A stretch of 64,000 nucleotides of DNA from contig NZ_CABVII010000005.1 in NCBI RefSeq assembly GCF_902497995.1, positions 186,001 through 250,000 on the forward strand, given 5' to 3'. The DNA is from Pseudomonas fluorescens. Its GTDB lineage: Bacteria; Pseudomonadota; Gammaproteobacteria; Pseudomonadales; Pseudomonadaceae. Under the pieces are notes generated by a model. That model made no database searches and had not been told where the DNA came from. It was given only the letters and a program-made list of their open reading frames with translations. Positions 26,402-34,792 of the stretch are shown piece by piece (position 1 is the stretch's first letter; each line of letters begins with the position of its first letter). A program made the translations under genes and the position numbers.

Positions 26402-27108
26402 TCGAGTTGATTGCCGAATACTGGAAACCCTTTCTGTTCAGCGACGGTGAAAGCTTCACCGGATTGGCGATGACCCTGTGGTTGCTGGTGGCGAGCATTA
26501 CCATGGGGTTCTTCCTGTCGCTGCCCCTGGCGATCTTGCGCGTCTCGCGCTGGGGTGTTTTGCGTTGGCCGGTCCAGCTGTTTACCTACATCTTTCGCGG
26601 CACGCCGTTGTATATCCAGTTGCTGATTTGCTACAGCGGGATCTACGGCATCGCTGTGGTCCGTTCGCAGCCATTGCTCGAAGCGTTTTTCCGCGATGCA
26701 ATGAATTGCACCCTGCTGGCGTTCACCCTCAACACCTGCGCTTACACCGTGGAAATTTTCGCCGGAGCGATCCGCAGTATTCCCTACGGTGAAATCGAAG
26801 CGGCACATGCCTATGGCCTCAGTGGCTGGCGCCTGTATCTGCAACTGATCCTGCCTTCGGCGCTGCGCCGTGCGCTGCCGTACTACAGCAACGAAGTGAT
26901 CCTGATGTTGCACGCGACGTCGGTGGCCTTTACCGCAACGATTCCGGACATCCTGAAAATCGCCCGAGACGCCAATGCGGCGACCTTCATGACGTTCCAG
27001 GCATTCGGCATTGCCGGTCTGCTGTACCTCACGCTCTCGTTCGGGCTGGTCGGGGCGTTTCGCCTGGCGGAGAAACGCTGGCTGAACTTTCTGGGCCCGG
27101 CCCACTGA
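26398..27108 (+). CDS. Basic amino-acid ABC transporter permease (HisM/AotM type)
   Basis: 236 residues, about five membrane segments. EAA loop EIFAGAIRSIPYGEIEAAHAYGLSGWRLYLQLILPSA near residue 119, and FTYIFRGTPLYIQL, typical of HisM partners. ATGA overlap with the upstream permease. Confidence 0.88.
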   Translation: MIELIAEYWKPFLFSDGESFTGLAMTLWLLVASITMGFFLSLPLAILRVSRWGVLRWPVQLFTYIFRGTPLYIQLLICYSGIYGIAVVRSQPLLEAFFRDAMNCTLLAFTLNTCAYTVEIFAGAIRSIPYGEIEAAHAYGLSGWRLYLQLILPSALRRALPYYSNEVILMLHATSVAFTATIPDILKIARDANAATFMTFQAFGIAGLLYLTLSFGLVGAFRLAEKRWLNFLGPAH

Positions 27109-27164
27109 CTTTCATCATTCATCCAGAGCGGTGCCGATAAGCGTGCCGCTCCAGGAGTACTCGC

Positions 27165-27926
27165 ATGTACAAACTCACGGTTGAAAATCTGTATAAACGT
27201 TTTGGTGACAACGAAGTGCTCAAGGGCGTCTCGTTGAACGCACGGGCAGGGGACGTGGTGAGCATGATCGGTGCCAGCGGTTCGGGCAAAAGCACCATGC
27301 TGCGCTGCATCAACTTTCTGGAGCGGGCGGACGAAGGCGCTATTGCCTTGGATGGCGAGCGAGTCCTCACCCGTCAGGGCGTCGGTGGCATGCGCGTTGC
27401 TAACCCGAAGCAGTTGCAGCGTTTGCGCACGCGACTGGCGATGGTGTTCCAGCATTTCAACTTGTGGAGTCACCTGACCGTGCTGGAGAACATCGTGCTG
27501 GCGCCGTGTCGAGTCCTGGGCATGAGTCGCAAGGCCGCCGAAGAGAGCGCACGGGCGTACCTGGACAAGGTCGGCCTGCCGCAACGGGTGGCCGATCAGT
27601 ACCCGGCGTTTCTGTCGGGCGGGCAGCAACAACGGGTGGCGATCGCCCGTGCCCTGGCGGTGGAACCGGAAATCCTGTTGTTCGACGAGCCCACCTCGGC
27701 GCTCGACCCGGAACTGGTCGGCGAAGTCCTGAAGGTGATTCAGGCGCTGGCCGAAGAAGGCCGGACGATGTTGATGGTGACCCACGAAATGGGCTTTGCC
27801 CGGCAGGTCTCCAGCCAGGTGTTGTTCTTGCATCAGGGGCGGGTCGAGGAGCAGGGTGATGCTACGATACTCGACCGGCCAAACAGTGAACGTTTGCAGC
27901 AATTTCTATCGGGTCGTTTGAAGTGA
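27165..27926 (+). CDS. Basic amino-acid ABC transporter ATPase (HisP/AotP type)
   Basis: 253 residues. Walker A GASGSGKST, VFQHFNLWSHLTVLENI, signature LSGGQQQR, Walker B ILLFDEP and MVTHEMGF. The insertion after VLTRQGVGGMRVANPKQLQRLRTRL matches HisP-type proteins. CAGGAG precedes the ATG. Fourth component of the importer, so this transporter is complete within one operon, unlike aapJQM. Confidence 0.9.
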   Translation: MYKLTVENLYKRFGDNEVLKGVSLNARAGDVVSMIGASGSGKSTMLRCINFLERADEGAIALDGERVLTRQGVGGMRVANPKQLQRLRTRLAMVFQHFNLWSHLTVLENIVLAPCRVLGMSRKAAEESARAYLDKVGLPQRVADQYPAFLSGGQQQRVAIARALAVEPEILLFDEPTSALDPELVGEVLKVIQALAEEGRTMLMVTHEMGFARQVSSQVLFLHQGRVEEQGDATILDRPNSERLQQFLSGRLK

Positions 27927-27938
27927 GGCAAGGCGTAC

Positions 27939-28418
27939 ATGGCGGATATCCGCGATCTGTCGATCGTGCTTGATCGTATCGATCAGGCAATCATTGAAGT
28001 GTTGCGCCACGAAGGGCGCATCACTTATCAAAAGCTTTCCGAGCGCGTGCACCTGACCCCCAGGCCTTGTCTGGAACGGGTACGCAAGCTGGAACAGCTT
28101 GGGGTCATTCGCGGCTATGGTGCGATTCTCGATGAGAAGAAACTGACACCGGGCTTGTCATTGCTGGTGCTGGTGGCGTTGTCGAACCAGAGCGGACGCG
28201 CGGCGCAAAAGGCCTTCGAGGCCAAGGTCCGTGCCTGCCCGCAGGTGCTGGAATGTCGCCTGATCAGCGGCGCGTTCGACTACAGCCTGCGCATGCGCTG
28301 CCGTGACATGGAGCATTACCGGGTGTTGACCGAAGTCTGGTTTGACGACCCGGATTTGCACATCGACAAACTGGTCAGCCACCCGGAGCTGGCGATGGTC
28401 AAGACCACCATGGAGTAA
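27939..28418 (+). CDS. Lrp/AsnC-family regulator
   Basis: 159 residues. N-terminal HTH: LDRIDQAIIEVLRHEGRITYQKLSERVHLTPRPCLERVRKLEQLGVIRGYGAIL; C-terminal RAM domain with VLECRLISGAFDYSLRMRC. Thirteen bases after the ATPase gene in the same direction. Likely an amino-acid-sensing regulator of this importer and of ocd/bsr/ctlX; the ligand is not readable. Confidence 0.88.
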   Translation: MADIRDLSIVLDRIDQAIIEVLRHEGRITYQKLSERVHLTPRPCLERVRKLEQLGVIRGYGAILDEKKLTPGLSLLVLVALSNQSGRAAQKAFEAKVRACPQVLECRLISGAFDYSLRMRCRDMEHYRVLTEVWFDDPDLHIDKLVSHPELAMVKTTME

Positions 28419-28438
28419 GCATCAAACGCAATAGAACC

Positions 28439-28528
28439 TGTGGGAGCGGGCTTGCTCGCGAAAGCGTCGTGTCAGTCCACATTGATGGTGGATGACACGA
28501 CGCTTTCGCGAGCAAGCCCGCTCCCACA
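28439..28528. repeat. REPIN: perfect 36-bp inverted REP pair
   Basis: Left arm 28439-28474 begins TGTGGGAGCGGGCTTGCTCG; right arm 28493-28528 is its exact complement and ends GAGCAAGCCCGCTCCCACA; the spacer is 18 bases. This is a Pseudomonas REP doublet. It sits 20 bases after the Lrp stop and may also end transcription. Confidence 0.92.
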
Positions 28529-28670
28529 TTTGATTTGTGTTGTTCACCGAATCGGCTGAAGGGTCAGAATCTTCAGCCGTTTTCATCACCGCCAAAGCCG
28601 TTATCAACCGGGTTTTTCCCACTTCAAAACAGACAATGAGCCTCTCTCGACCCTCATTGAGTCTGTGCCC

Positions 28671-29609
28671 ATGCAAACCACCAATACGGTTCTAATGATT
28701 CGCCCGACACGTTTCTCCTTCAATCAGGACACAGCGGCGAACAACCGTTTCCAGCGTCCGGCAACCGTTGCTGAAGACGTGCAACTCAAGGCCCTTGCCG
28801 AGTTCGATGGCTATGTTGACGCGTTGCGTCGGCACGGCGTCGAGGTCCTGGTGCATAACGACCGCGAAGCGCCGCATACCCCGGACTCGATCTTCCCCAA
28901 CAACTGGTGGAGCAGCCACCCGGACGGCACCCTGGTGCTGTACCCGATGCAGGGCCACAACCGGCGTCTGGAGCGGGACAAAGGTGTACTCGACGGATTG
29001 TTGGACCAATTCCGGGTCGAGCAGGTACTGGACCTGTCCAGCCTCGAAGAGCAGGAGGTTTTCCTGGAGGGCACCGGCAGCATGGTGCTGGATCGCCAGC
29101 AGCGGATTTGCTACGCCGGGTATTCAACCCGCACCCACGCCCGGGCCCTGGATCGGTTGGTCAGCCATTTGGGCTATGAACTGTGCGCGTTCAACGCGGT
29201 GGACCGCCAAGGCGTGGCGATTTATCACACCAACGTGATGATGAGTGTCGGCACCCGCCTGGCGGTGGTTTGCCTGGCGTCCGTGCCCCAACCGGACGAA
29301 CGTGAGGCGCTGCGTAAACGGCTCGAAACCAGCGGCAAACAGGTCATCACCTTGAACTGGGCGCAGCTGGAATCCTTCGCCGGCAACATGCTGCAAGTGC
29401 ACAACGCGGCGGGCGAGCCGCTGCTGGTGATGTCGCGCACAGCCTGGCAATCCCTGGACGCCGATCAGCGTCGCTTGATCGAAACGCACACCACGCCGTT
29501 GCCGGTGAACATCGACACCATTGAGCGCATCGGTGGCGGCAGCGCGCGCTGCATGCTGGCCGAGGTGTTTTTGCCCAGACAGCAGGATGCCAGGGAGCAA
29601 CTGCGATGA
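28671..29609 (+). CDS. ctlX: CtlX-type citrulline/arginine hydrolase (amidinotransferase fold)
   Basis: 312 residues from the ATG at 28671 (GTG at 28665 also possible). Guanidino-group-modifying fold: DSIFPNNWWSSHPDGTLVLYPM with the substrate Asp near residue 74, EGTGSMVLDR, YHTNVMMSVG with the catalytic His, and SARCMLAEVFLP with the catalytic Cys near the C-terminus. CtlX-like enzymes hydrolyse citrulline to ornithine; arginine deiminase-like activity is an alternative. Ornithine would then go to Ocd. The stop overlaps the ATG of a decayed astA. Confidence 0.8.
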   Translation: MQTTNTVLMIRPTRFSFNQDTAANNRFQRPATVAEDVQLKALAEFDGYVDALRRHGVEVLVHNDREAPHTPDSIFPNNWWSSHPDGTLVLYPMQGHNRRLERDKGVLDGLLDQFRVEQVLDLSSLEEQEVFLEGTGSMVLDRQQRICYAGYSTRTHARALDRLVSHLGYELCAFNAVDRQGVAIYHTNVMMSVGTRLAVVCLASVPQPDEREALRKRLETSGKQVITLNWAQLESFAGNMLQVHNAAGEPLLVMSRTAWQSLDADQRRLIETHTTPLPVNIDTIERIGGGSARCMLAEVFLPRQQDAREQLR

Positions 29610-29849
29610 TCGTTCGTCCTGCAACGCCTGATGAGCAACAAGACCTTCATCGCCGTCAAGGCTGAAGGCTGCGAACACCGGGATGGCATCGACATCTTCG
29701 ACGGTGGCCCGCAGATCGAATCCGCCACCGCGGCCATCCCTGCGGTGCGCGACAGCCAGGTGCTGCAACTGAGCATTGGCACACCGGGGCAGCAAGCGGC
29801 GACTTACCTGATCCGTAACCGCCCGTTTGCCGAGCCCCACATCCCTTAG
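29606..29849 (+). pseudogene. astA: Arginine/ornithine N-succinyltransferase remnant (internal deletion)
   Basis: The ATG at 29606 overlaps the ctlX TGA and encodes MIVRPATPDEQQ, matching the AstA/AruF start MIVRP. A few codons later, in another frame, comes KAEGCEHRDGIDIFDGGPQI and IPAVRDSQVLQLSIGTPG, which matches the AstA C-terminal part (VDIFDAGP, IRAVRDS, IGTPG). About 240 residues from the middle of the usual roughly 340 are missing and the frame is shifted. It was probably an intact gene in an ancestral ctlX-astA pair. The C-terminal reading frame could still be translated alone (72 residues), but without the catalytic core. Confidence 0.75.
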
Positions 29850-30065
29850 GGCGAGTCACTCTCTGCGTCCCGCCTGCTTTTGGCCGATTGTAATCAGTCG
29901 CGACCATCGTCATTCACAGTTCCGTAAACGGGTTTCCAGAATCAGATGCGTATTTTCCGCAGGGAGAGCGGTGCCTGTTCTTTCTGTGTGACGGGATGAT
30001 GTTAAAATATGTTATTCCGAAAAAATACTTCACATAATCCGTTCATTGGTGGATTATCTGCCCAG

Positions 30066-30081
30066 CCGGTATGACAACCGG
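30066..30081. promoter_or_regulatory. Inverted repeat CCGGT-N6-ACCGG, possible operator
   Basis: Perfect 5-bp arms around ATGACA, 29 bases before the small leader frame and about 190 before ltnD. A dyad of this type in the leader of a DeoR-controlled operon is a candidate operator; no second copy was found near the DeoR gene. Confidence 0.35.
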
Positions 30082-30088
30082 ATAACAC

Positions 30089-30101
30089 GACAACAACAGG
30101 A
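30089..30101 (+). promoter_or_regulatory. CA-rich motif before leader frame
   Basis: GACAACAACAGGA, a partial Crc/Hfq-type motif overlapping the AGGA ribosome site of the small frame at 30110. Confidence 0.35.
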
Positions 30102-30109
30102 CCGCCTTG

Positions 30110-30277
30110 ATGTTCGATGAGATTCCGACTCACGTGCTGAACGACAGCTCCTCTCATCGGGTATATCCGCTCGGTGCTGATCCTGTCTGCCGAAGCCCTA
30201 TCTACAACGCGGCCAACGTCTGCACCTTGCTGACGCTGAAGCAGTCGCTGCTTTCCTCTGGAGTACCCCATGAATAA
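30110..30277 (+). CDS. Possible small leader peptide upstream of ltnD
   Basis: 55-codon frame starting MFDEIPTHVLND with AGGA nine bases before the ATG. Its TAA overlaps the ltnD ATG by 8 bases, so ribosomes leaving it would be placed at ltnD. I do not recognise the peptide. It could be chance, but a second leader frame coupled to the permease in the same operon makes it worth listing. Confidence 0.3.
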   Translation: MFDEIPTHVLNDSSSHRVYPLGADPVCRSPIYNAANVCTLLTLKQSLLSSGVPHE

Positions 30278-31166
30278 CAAGAATGTCGGTGTAGTCGGTC
30301 TGGGCGCGATGGGGCTGGGCATCGCCCGCTCGTTGTTGCGCAGCGGTTTCAATGTGCATGCCTGTGATGTGCGCGCTGCCGTAACGGAGCAGTTTGCCGG
30401 GGAGGGCGGTGTGGCTTGCCTGTCACCGTCGCACATGGCCGCTGAGTGTGACGTGATCATTACCGTGGTGGTCAACGCCGAGCAGACCGAGACCGTATTG
30501 TTTGGTGAGGGTGGGGCCGTGGCCTCTCTGCGGCCGGGCAGCCTGGTGATCGGCTGCGCCACAGTCGCTCCGACTTACGCCGTGGATCTTGGCCAGCGCC
30601 TGGCCGCGGTGGGCCTGCTCTATCTGGATGCACCGATTTCCGGTGGCGCCGCCAAGGCTGCCGCTGGCGAGATGACCATGATGACCTCGGGCCCGGCCGA
30701 CGCCTATTCCAAGGCTGAGTCGATCCTGGCGGGCATGGCCGGCAAGGTGTATCGCCTGGGTGACGTTCATGGCCTGGGGTCGAAGGTCAAAATCATCAAC
30801 CAGCTGCTCGCCGGGGTACATATTGCCGCGTCTGCCGAAGCCATGGCACTGGGCTTGCGTGAAGGGGTCGATGCCGATGCGCTGTACGAAGTGATTACCC
30901 ATAGCGCCGGTAATTCCTGGATGTTCGAAAACCGCGTTCCGCACATTCTCAAGGCTGACTACACGCCGTTGTCCGCGGTGGATATTTTCGTCAAGGACCT
31001 GGGCCTGGTGCTGGATACCGCCCGGGCCAGCAAATTCCCTCTGCCACTGTCGGCCACCGCTCACCAGATGTTCATGCAGGCGTCCAGTGCAGGCTTCGGC
31101 CGTGAGGACGACTCGGCGGTGATCAAAATTTTCCCGGGCATCGAATTGCCGACTGCCAAGTCCTGA
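30270..31166 (+). CDS. ltnD: L-threonate dehydrogenase
   Basis: 298 residues of the 3-hydroxyacid dehydrogenase family. Seen: NAD-binding VGVVGLGAMGLGIARSLL at the N-terminus, DAPISGGAAKAAAGEMTMMTSG (substrate site), and catalytic Lys in GLGSKVKIINQLLAGVH near residue 172. In the four-carbon acid-sugar pathway it oxidises L-threonate to 2-oxo-tetronate. The adjacent otnK, otnC and otnI make the assignment firm. Confidence 0.88.
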   Translation: MNNKNVGVVGLGAMGLGIARSLLRSGFNVHACDVRAAVTEQFAGEGGVACLSPSHMAAECDVIITVVVNAEQTETVLFGEGGAVASLRPGSLVIGCATVAPTYAVDLGQRLAAVGLLYLDAPISGGAAKAAAGEMTMMTSGPADAYSKAESILAGMAGKVYRLGDVHGLGSKVKIINQLLAGVHIAASAEAMALGLREGVDADALYEVITHSAGNSWMFENRVPHILKADYTPLSAVDIFVKDLGLVLDTARASKFPLPLSATAHQMFMQASSAGFGREDDSAVIKIFPGIELPTAKS

Positions 31167-31186
31167 GTCCGTTTGAGGAACACCCC

Positions 31187-32485
31187 ATGACAACATCCAC
31201 CGCACGCCCGCTGCTGGGCTGCATAGCCGACGATTTCACCGGGGCCACGGACCTGGCCAACATGCTGGTGCGTGGCGGTATGCGCACCGTGCAAAGCATC
31301 GGCATCCCGAGCGCGCAAGTGGCTGCCGGGCTTGATGCCGATGCGATCGTCATTGCCCTGAAGTCGCGTACCACGCCAGTGGTCGAAGCGGTCGAACAGT
31401 CCCTCGCCGCGCTGGCCTGGTTGCGCGAACAAGGCTGCGAGCAGATTTTTTTCAAGTATTGCTCGACGTTCGACTCCACCGCGGCCGGCAATATCGGCCA
31501 GGTCAGCGAAGCACTGCTGGCCGCACTGGGTAGCGACTTCACCCTGGCTTGCCCGGCATTCCCGGAGAATGGCCGGACGATCTTTCGCGGTCACTTGTTT
31601 GTGCAGGATCAGTTGCTCAGCGAGTCGGGCATGCAGCATCACCCGTTGACCCCGATGACCGATGCCAATCTGGTTCGGGTGCTGCAAGCGCAGACCCGCC
31701 TGAACGTCGGCCTGTTGCGCTATGACACCATTGCCCGCGGCGCTGAGCAGGTGCGGGCGCAAATCGCTGAACTGAGGGCTCAGGGTGTCGGCATGGCCAT
31801 CGCTGATGCCTTGTCGGATAGCGATCTATATACCCTGGGTACCGCTTGTGCTGATTTGCCGTTGTTGACGGGTGGTTCGGGGCTGGCCCTGGGCCTGCCG
31901 GATAATTTCCGTCGTGCCGGCAAGCTGCGCGACCTCGATGCCTCCAGACTCCCGGTGGTGTCCGGCGGGGAAGTGGTGTTGGCGGGCAGTGCTTCGATCG
32001 CCACCAATGGGCAAGTGGCCGCCTGGCTCGAAGCTGGCCGGCCAGCCCTGCGCATTGACCCGTTGGCCTTGGCGGCTGGCGAGCCGGTGGTGGCGCAAGC
32101 CTTGGCCTTCGCCCGCGATAACGACCAAACCGTATTGATCTACGCCACCAGCTCCCCGGAAGAGGTCAAGTTGGTGCAACAGCAACTGGGTGTCGAGCAG
32201 GCCGGTAGCCTGGTGGAAAACGCCTTTGGCGAAATTGCCCAAGGCCTGCGCCAGAGCGGCGTGCGCCGCTTCGTGATCGCTGGCGGAGAAACCTCGGGTG
32301 CTGTGGTCCAGGCGTTGGGCGTGCAGTTGCTACAGATTGGCGCGCAGATTGATCCAGGTGTACCGGCGACCGTCAGCAGTACTGACGAACCTTTGGCGTT
32401 GGCACTCAAGTCGGGCAACTTCGGTGCCCGGGATTTCTTCAGTAAAGCCTTGAACCAACTCGCCCAGGCCGGGGGTGCGCAATGA
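31187..32485 (+). CDS. otnK: 3-oxo-tetronate kinase
   Basis: 432 residues of the four-carbon acid sugar kinase family (DUF1537). N-terminal CIADDFTGATDLANMLVRGGMRTVQ carries the conserved DDFTGA motif; the nucleotide-binding C-terminal domain has FVIAGGETSGAVVQALGV. It phosphorylates 3-oxo-tetronate to its 4-phosphate with ATP. The stop overlaps otnC by 4 bases. Confidence 0.9.
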   Translation: MTTSTARPLLGCIADDFTGATDLANMLVRGGMRTVQSIGIPSAQVAAGLDADAIVIALKSRTTPVVEAVEQSLAALAWLREQGCEQIFFKYCSTFDSTAAGNIGQVSEALLAALGSDFTLACPAFPENGRTIFRGHLFVQDQLLSESGMQHHPLTPMTDANLVRVLQAQTRLNVGLLRYDTIARGAEQVRAQIAELRAQGVGMAIADALSDSDLYTLGTACADLPLLTGGSGLALGLPDNFRRAGKLRDLDASRLPVVSGGEVVLAGSASIATNGQVAAWLEAGRPALRIDPLALAAGEPVVAQALAFARDNDQTVLIYATSSPEEVKLVQQQLGVEQAGSLVENAFGEIAQGLRQSGVRRFVIAGGETSGAVVQALGVQLLQIGAQIDPGVPATVSSTDEPLALALKSGNFGARDFFSKALNQLAQAGGAQ

Positions 32486-33120
32486 GTAACGAGAACGCCC
32501 TGCGCGAAGAAATCTGTGAGGTTGGCCGCAGCCTTTACCAGCGTGGATACACCGTCGGCAGCGCCGGCAATATCAGCGCGCGCCTGGACGATGGTTGGTT
32601 GATCACGCCGACGGATGTCTGCCTCGGGCGTCTCGATCCGGCGACCATCGCCAAGGTCAACCTGGCCGGCGAATGGGTGTCCGGGGACAAGCCTTCAAAG
32701 ACCCTGGCGCTGCATCGCCAGGTCTACGACCGCAACCCGAATGTCGGCGGCGTGGTGCATACCCACTCCACCCATCTGGTGGCGTTGACGCTGGCCGGTG
32801 TCTGGCAGGCGGACGACATTCTGCCGCCGCTGACGCCGTATCAGGTCATGAAAGTCGGGCATATCCCGTTGATTGGCTACCAGCGACCCGGTTCGCCGAA
32901 GGTTGCCGAACAGGTCGCCCTGCTGGCCAATAGCGTTCGCGGCGTAATGCTCGAACGACTTGGCCCGGTGGTCTGGGAGAGTTCGGTATCCAGGGCCAGC
33001 TACGCCCTGGAAGAGCTTGAGGAAACCGCGCGGCTCTGGTTGATGAGCAATCCAAAACCTGAACCGCTCGATCAGGCGGCGCTGAACGAACTGCGAGACA
33101 CCTTCGGTGCGCACTGGTAA
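32482..33120 (+). CDS. otnC: 3-oxo-tetronate 4-phosphate decarboxylase (class II aldolase fold)
   Basis: 212 residues. Seen: TVGSAGNISARLDDGWLITPT (GN-S loop), GGVVHTHSTHLVAL with the metal His pair near residues 93-95 and a later His/Glu region. Family members are aldolase-like Zn enzymes; with OtnK and OtnI this one decarboxylates 3-oxo-tetronate 4-phosphate to dihydroxyacetone phosphate. ATGA overlap with otnK. Confidence 0.88.
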   Translation: MSNENALREEICEVGRSLYQRGYTVGSAGNISARLDDGWLITPTDVCLGRLDPATIAKVNLAGEWVSGDKPSKTLALHRQVYDRNPNVGGVVHTHSTHLVALTLAGVWQADDILPPLTPYQVMKVGHIPLIGYQRPGSPKVAEQVALLANSVRGVMLERLGPVVWESSVSRASYALEELEETARLWLMSNPKPEPLDQAALNELRDTFGAHW

Positions 33121-33205
33121 AGCGCGGGCGTAACACGACCTAAAACGATACTGCAGGCCCTGTCCGGGAAACGCACAGCGACTCTCGACGGACCCGGCTT
33201 GCCTG

Positions 33206-33225
33206 AAAAAACAATAACAACAGGA
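33206..33225 (+). promoter_or_regulatory. Crc/Hfq-type CA motif before permease leader
   Basis: AAAAAACAATAACAACAGGA, with the AAnAAnAA pattern directly joined to the AGGA ribosome site of the small frame at 33234. Confidence 0.45.
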
Positions 33226-33233
33226 AATCCAAC

Positions 33234-33314
33234 ATGACTCACCTTCACTGCGGCATGTTCAGATCCAGTGGCAGACCCGTTTCATTTACCCGGCGTGGAG
33301 GGTTTGTGAAATGA
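33234..33314 (+). CDS. Possible 26-residue leader peptide coupled to the permease
   Basis: MTHLHCGMFRSSGRPVSFTR and six more residues. AGGAAA lies nine bases upstream and the TGA overlaps the permease ATG by ATGA. The permease itself has only a weak GGAGGG about 11 bases away, so coupled translation is plausible. It has no known homologue that I recognise. Confidence 0.35.
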   Translation: MTHLHCGMFRSSGRPVSFTRRGGFVK

Positions 33315-34771
33315 GCCCGTTAGTCCTGTTGATTACCGCAGGGGTGGGCATCGCGCTGTTGTTGTTCCTGGTGCTCAAGTACAAGTTTCAACCCTTCGTG
33401 GCCTTGATGCTGGTGAGCATTCTGGTGGCGCTGGTGGCCGGGGTGAAACCGGCCGATCTGGTCGCTACCATCGAAGGCGGCATGGGCAAGACCTTGGGCC
33501 ATATCGCGATCATCATTGCCCTGGGCGCGATGATCGGGCGGATCATCGAGCTTTCCGGCGGTGCCGAGGCGCTGGCCAAGACGCTGATCACTCGTTTCGG
33601 CAACCGGCGTACGCCCCTGGCGTTGACGATTGCCGGCTTCATGGTCGGGGTGCCGGTGTTCTTCGAGGTCGGCGTGATCATCCTGATGCCGCTGGCCTAT
33701 GGTGTGGCACGCAGTGCGCGTAAGCCATTGTTGGTGTTTGCGCTGCCGATGTGCGCCGCGTTGTTGACCGTCCATGCCTTCCTGCCGCCACACCCGGGCG
33801 CAGTGGCCGCTGCCAGTCAATTGGGTGCGGACCTGGGCCGCGTGCTGATGTTCGGTCTGCCAATCACCGCATTCCTTTGCTATGTCGGCTACCGCGTGGC
33901 CGGGCGCATGACCCGTCGGGCGTACCCGATGACCGACGATATCCGTGCCGAGGTCTATGGTCCGCATGTGACCAACGAGGATCTGGCCGCGTGGTCCAAT
34001 GGCAACGACAAGAGCCCTGAACGAGCGGCTGTGGCCGTGTCGCACATGGGCCTGGAAGAGGCTACCAGCAGCATCGTTTCCAAGTTGCCGCCGGCGCCAG
34101 CACCAGGGTTTGGCCTGATCGTCAGCCTGATCGCACTACCGATCATTCTGATTCTGCTGGGGACGCTGTCCACCTCGTTGTTGCCTGCCGAATCGATCCT
34201 GCGCGGCATCATGACCGTGCTCGGCGCGCCGCTGGTGGCGCTGTTGATCGACACCTTGCTGTGTGCCTGGCTGCTGGGTTCGCGTCGGGGCTGGAGCCGC
34301 ACCCAGGTGTCTGACGTGATCGGTTCGGCCTTGCCCGGTGTGGCCATGGTGATTCTGATTGCCGGTGCCGGCGGTGTGTTCGGCAAGGTGCTGGTGGATA
34401 CCGGGATCGGTGCCGTGGTCTCCGATATGCTGCGCACTACCGGTCTGCCGGTGCTGGCGCTGGGTTTTCTGCTGACCATGCTGTTGCGCGCGGTGCAGGG
34501 CTCGACCACCGTGGCGCTGGTGACCACTGCCGGCATCATCAGCCCGCTGATTGCGACCCTCGATCTCACCCCCAACCACATGGCCCTGCTGTGCCTGGCC
34601 ATGGGTGGTGGCGGCTTGGCCATGTCCCATATCAATGACGCCGGCTACTGGATCTTCACCAAGCTGGCCGGGCTGAATGTGGCCGACGGTCTGCGCACCT
34701 GGACGGTATTGACCACCTTGCTCGGCACCTTGGGTTTCTGTATTACCCTGCTGATCTGGCCCTTTGTCTAA
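33311..34771 (+). CDS. GntP-family permease, probable L-threonate importer
   Basis: 486 residues, about 12-14 membrane segments. GntP signatures: GGMGKTLGHIAIIIALGAMIGRIIELSGGAE in the N-terminal half, GVPVFFEVGVIILMPLAYG and the C-terminal LLRAVQGSTTVALVTTAGII. Family members import gluconate and related sugar acids by proton symport. Located between otnC and otnI, it very likely imports L-threonate. Confidence 0.88.
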   Translation: MSPLVLLITAGVGIALLLFLVLKYKFQPFVALMLVSILVALVAGVKPADLVATIEGGMGKTLGHIAIIIALGAMIGRIIELSGGAEALAKTLITRFGNRRTPLALTIAGFMVGVPVFFEVGVIILMPLAYGVARSARKPLLVFALPMCAALLTVHAFLPPHPGAVAAASQLGADLGRVLMFGLPITAFLCYVGYRVAGRMTRRAYPMTDDIRAEVYGPHVTNEDLAAWSNGNDKSPERAAVAVSHMGLEEATSSIVSKLPPAPAPGFGLIVSLIALPIILILLGTLSTSLLPAESILRGIMTVLGAPLVALLIDTLLCAWLLGSRRGWSRTQVSDVIGSALPGVAMVILIAGAGGVFGKVLVDTGIGAVVSDMLRTTGLPVLALGFLLTMLLRAVQGSTTVALVTTAGIISPLIATLDLTPNHMALLCLAMGGGGLAMSHINDAGYWIFTKLAGLNVADGLRTWTVLTTLLGTLGFCITLLIWPFV

Positions 34772-34792
34772 CCCTTTTTCTCAGGAGCTACC

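Larger units (their letters stand above)
29850..30109. other. Upstream region of the L-threonate operon
   Basis: 260 bases without a gene. Contains an AT-rich stretch near 30000-30045 and an inverted repeat CCGGT-ATGACA-ACCGG at 30066-30081, a possible regulator site. An A-rich motif follows at 30089-30101. No promoter boxes that I trust. Confidence 0.45.
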
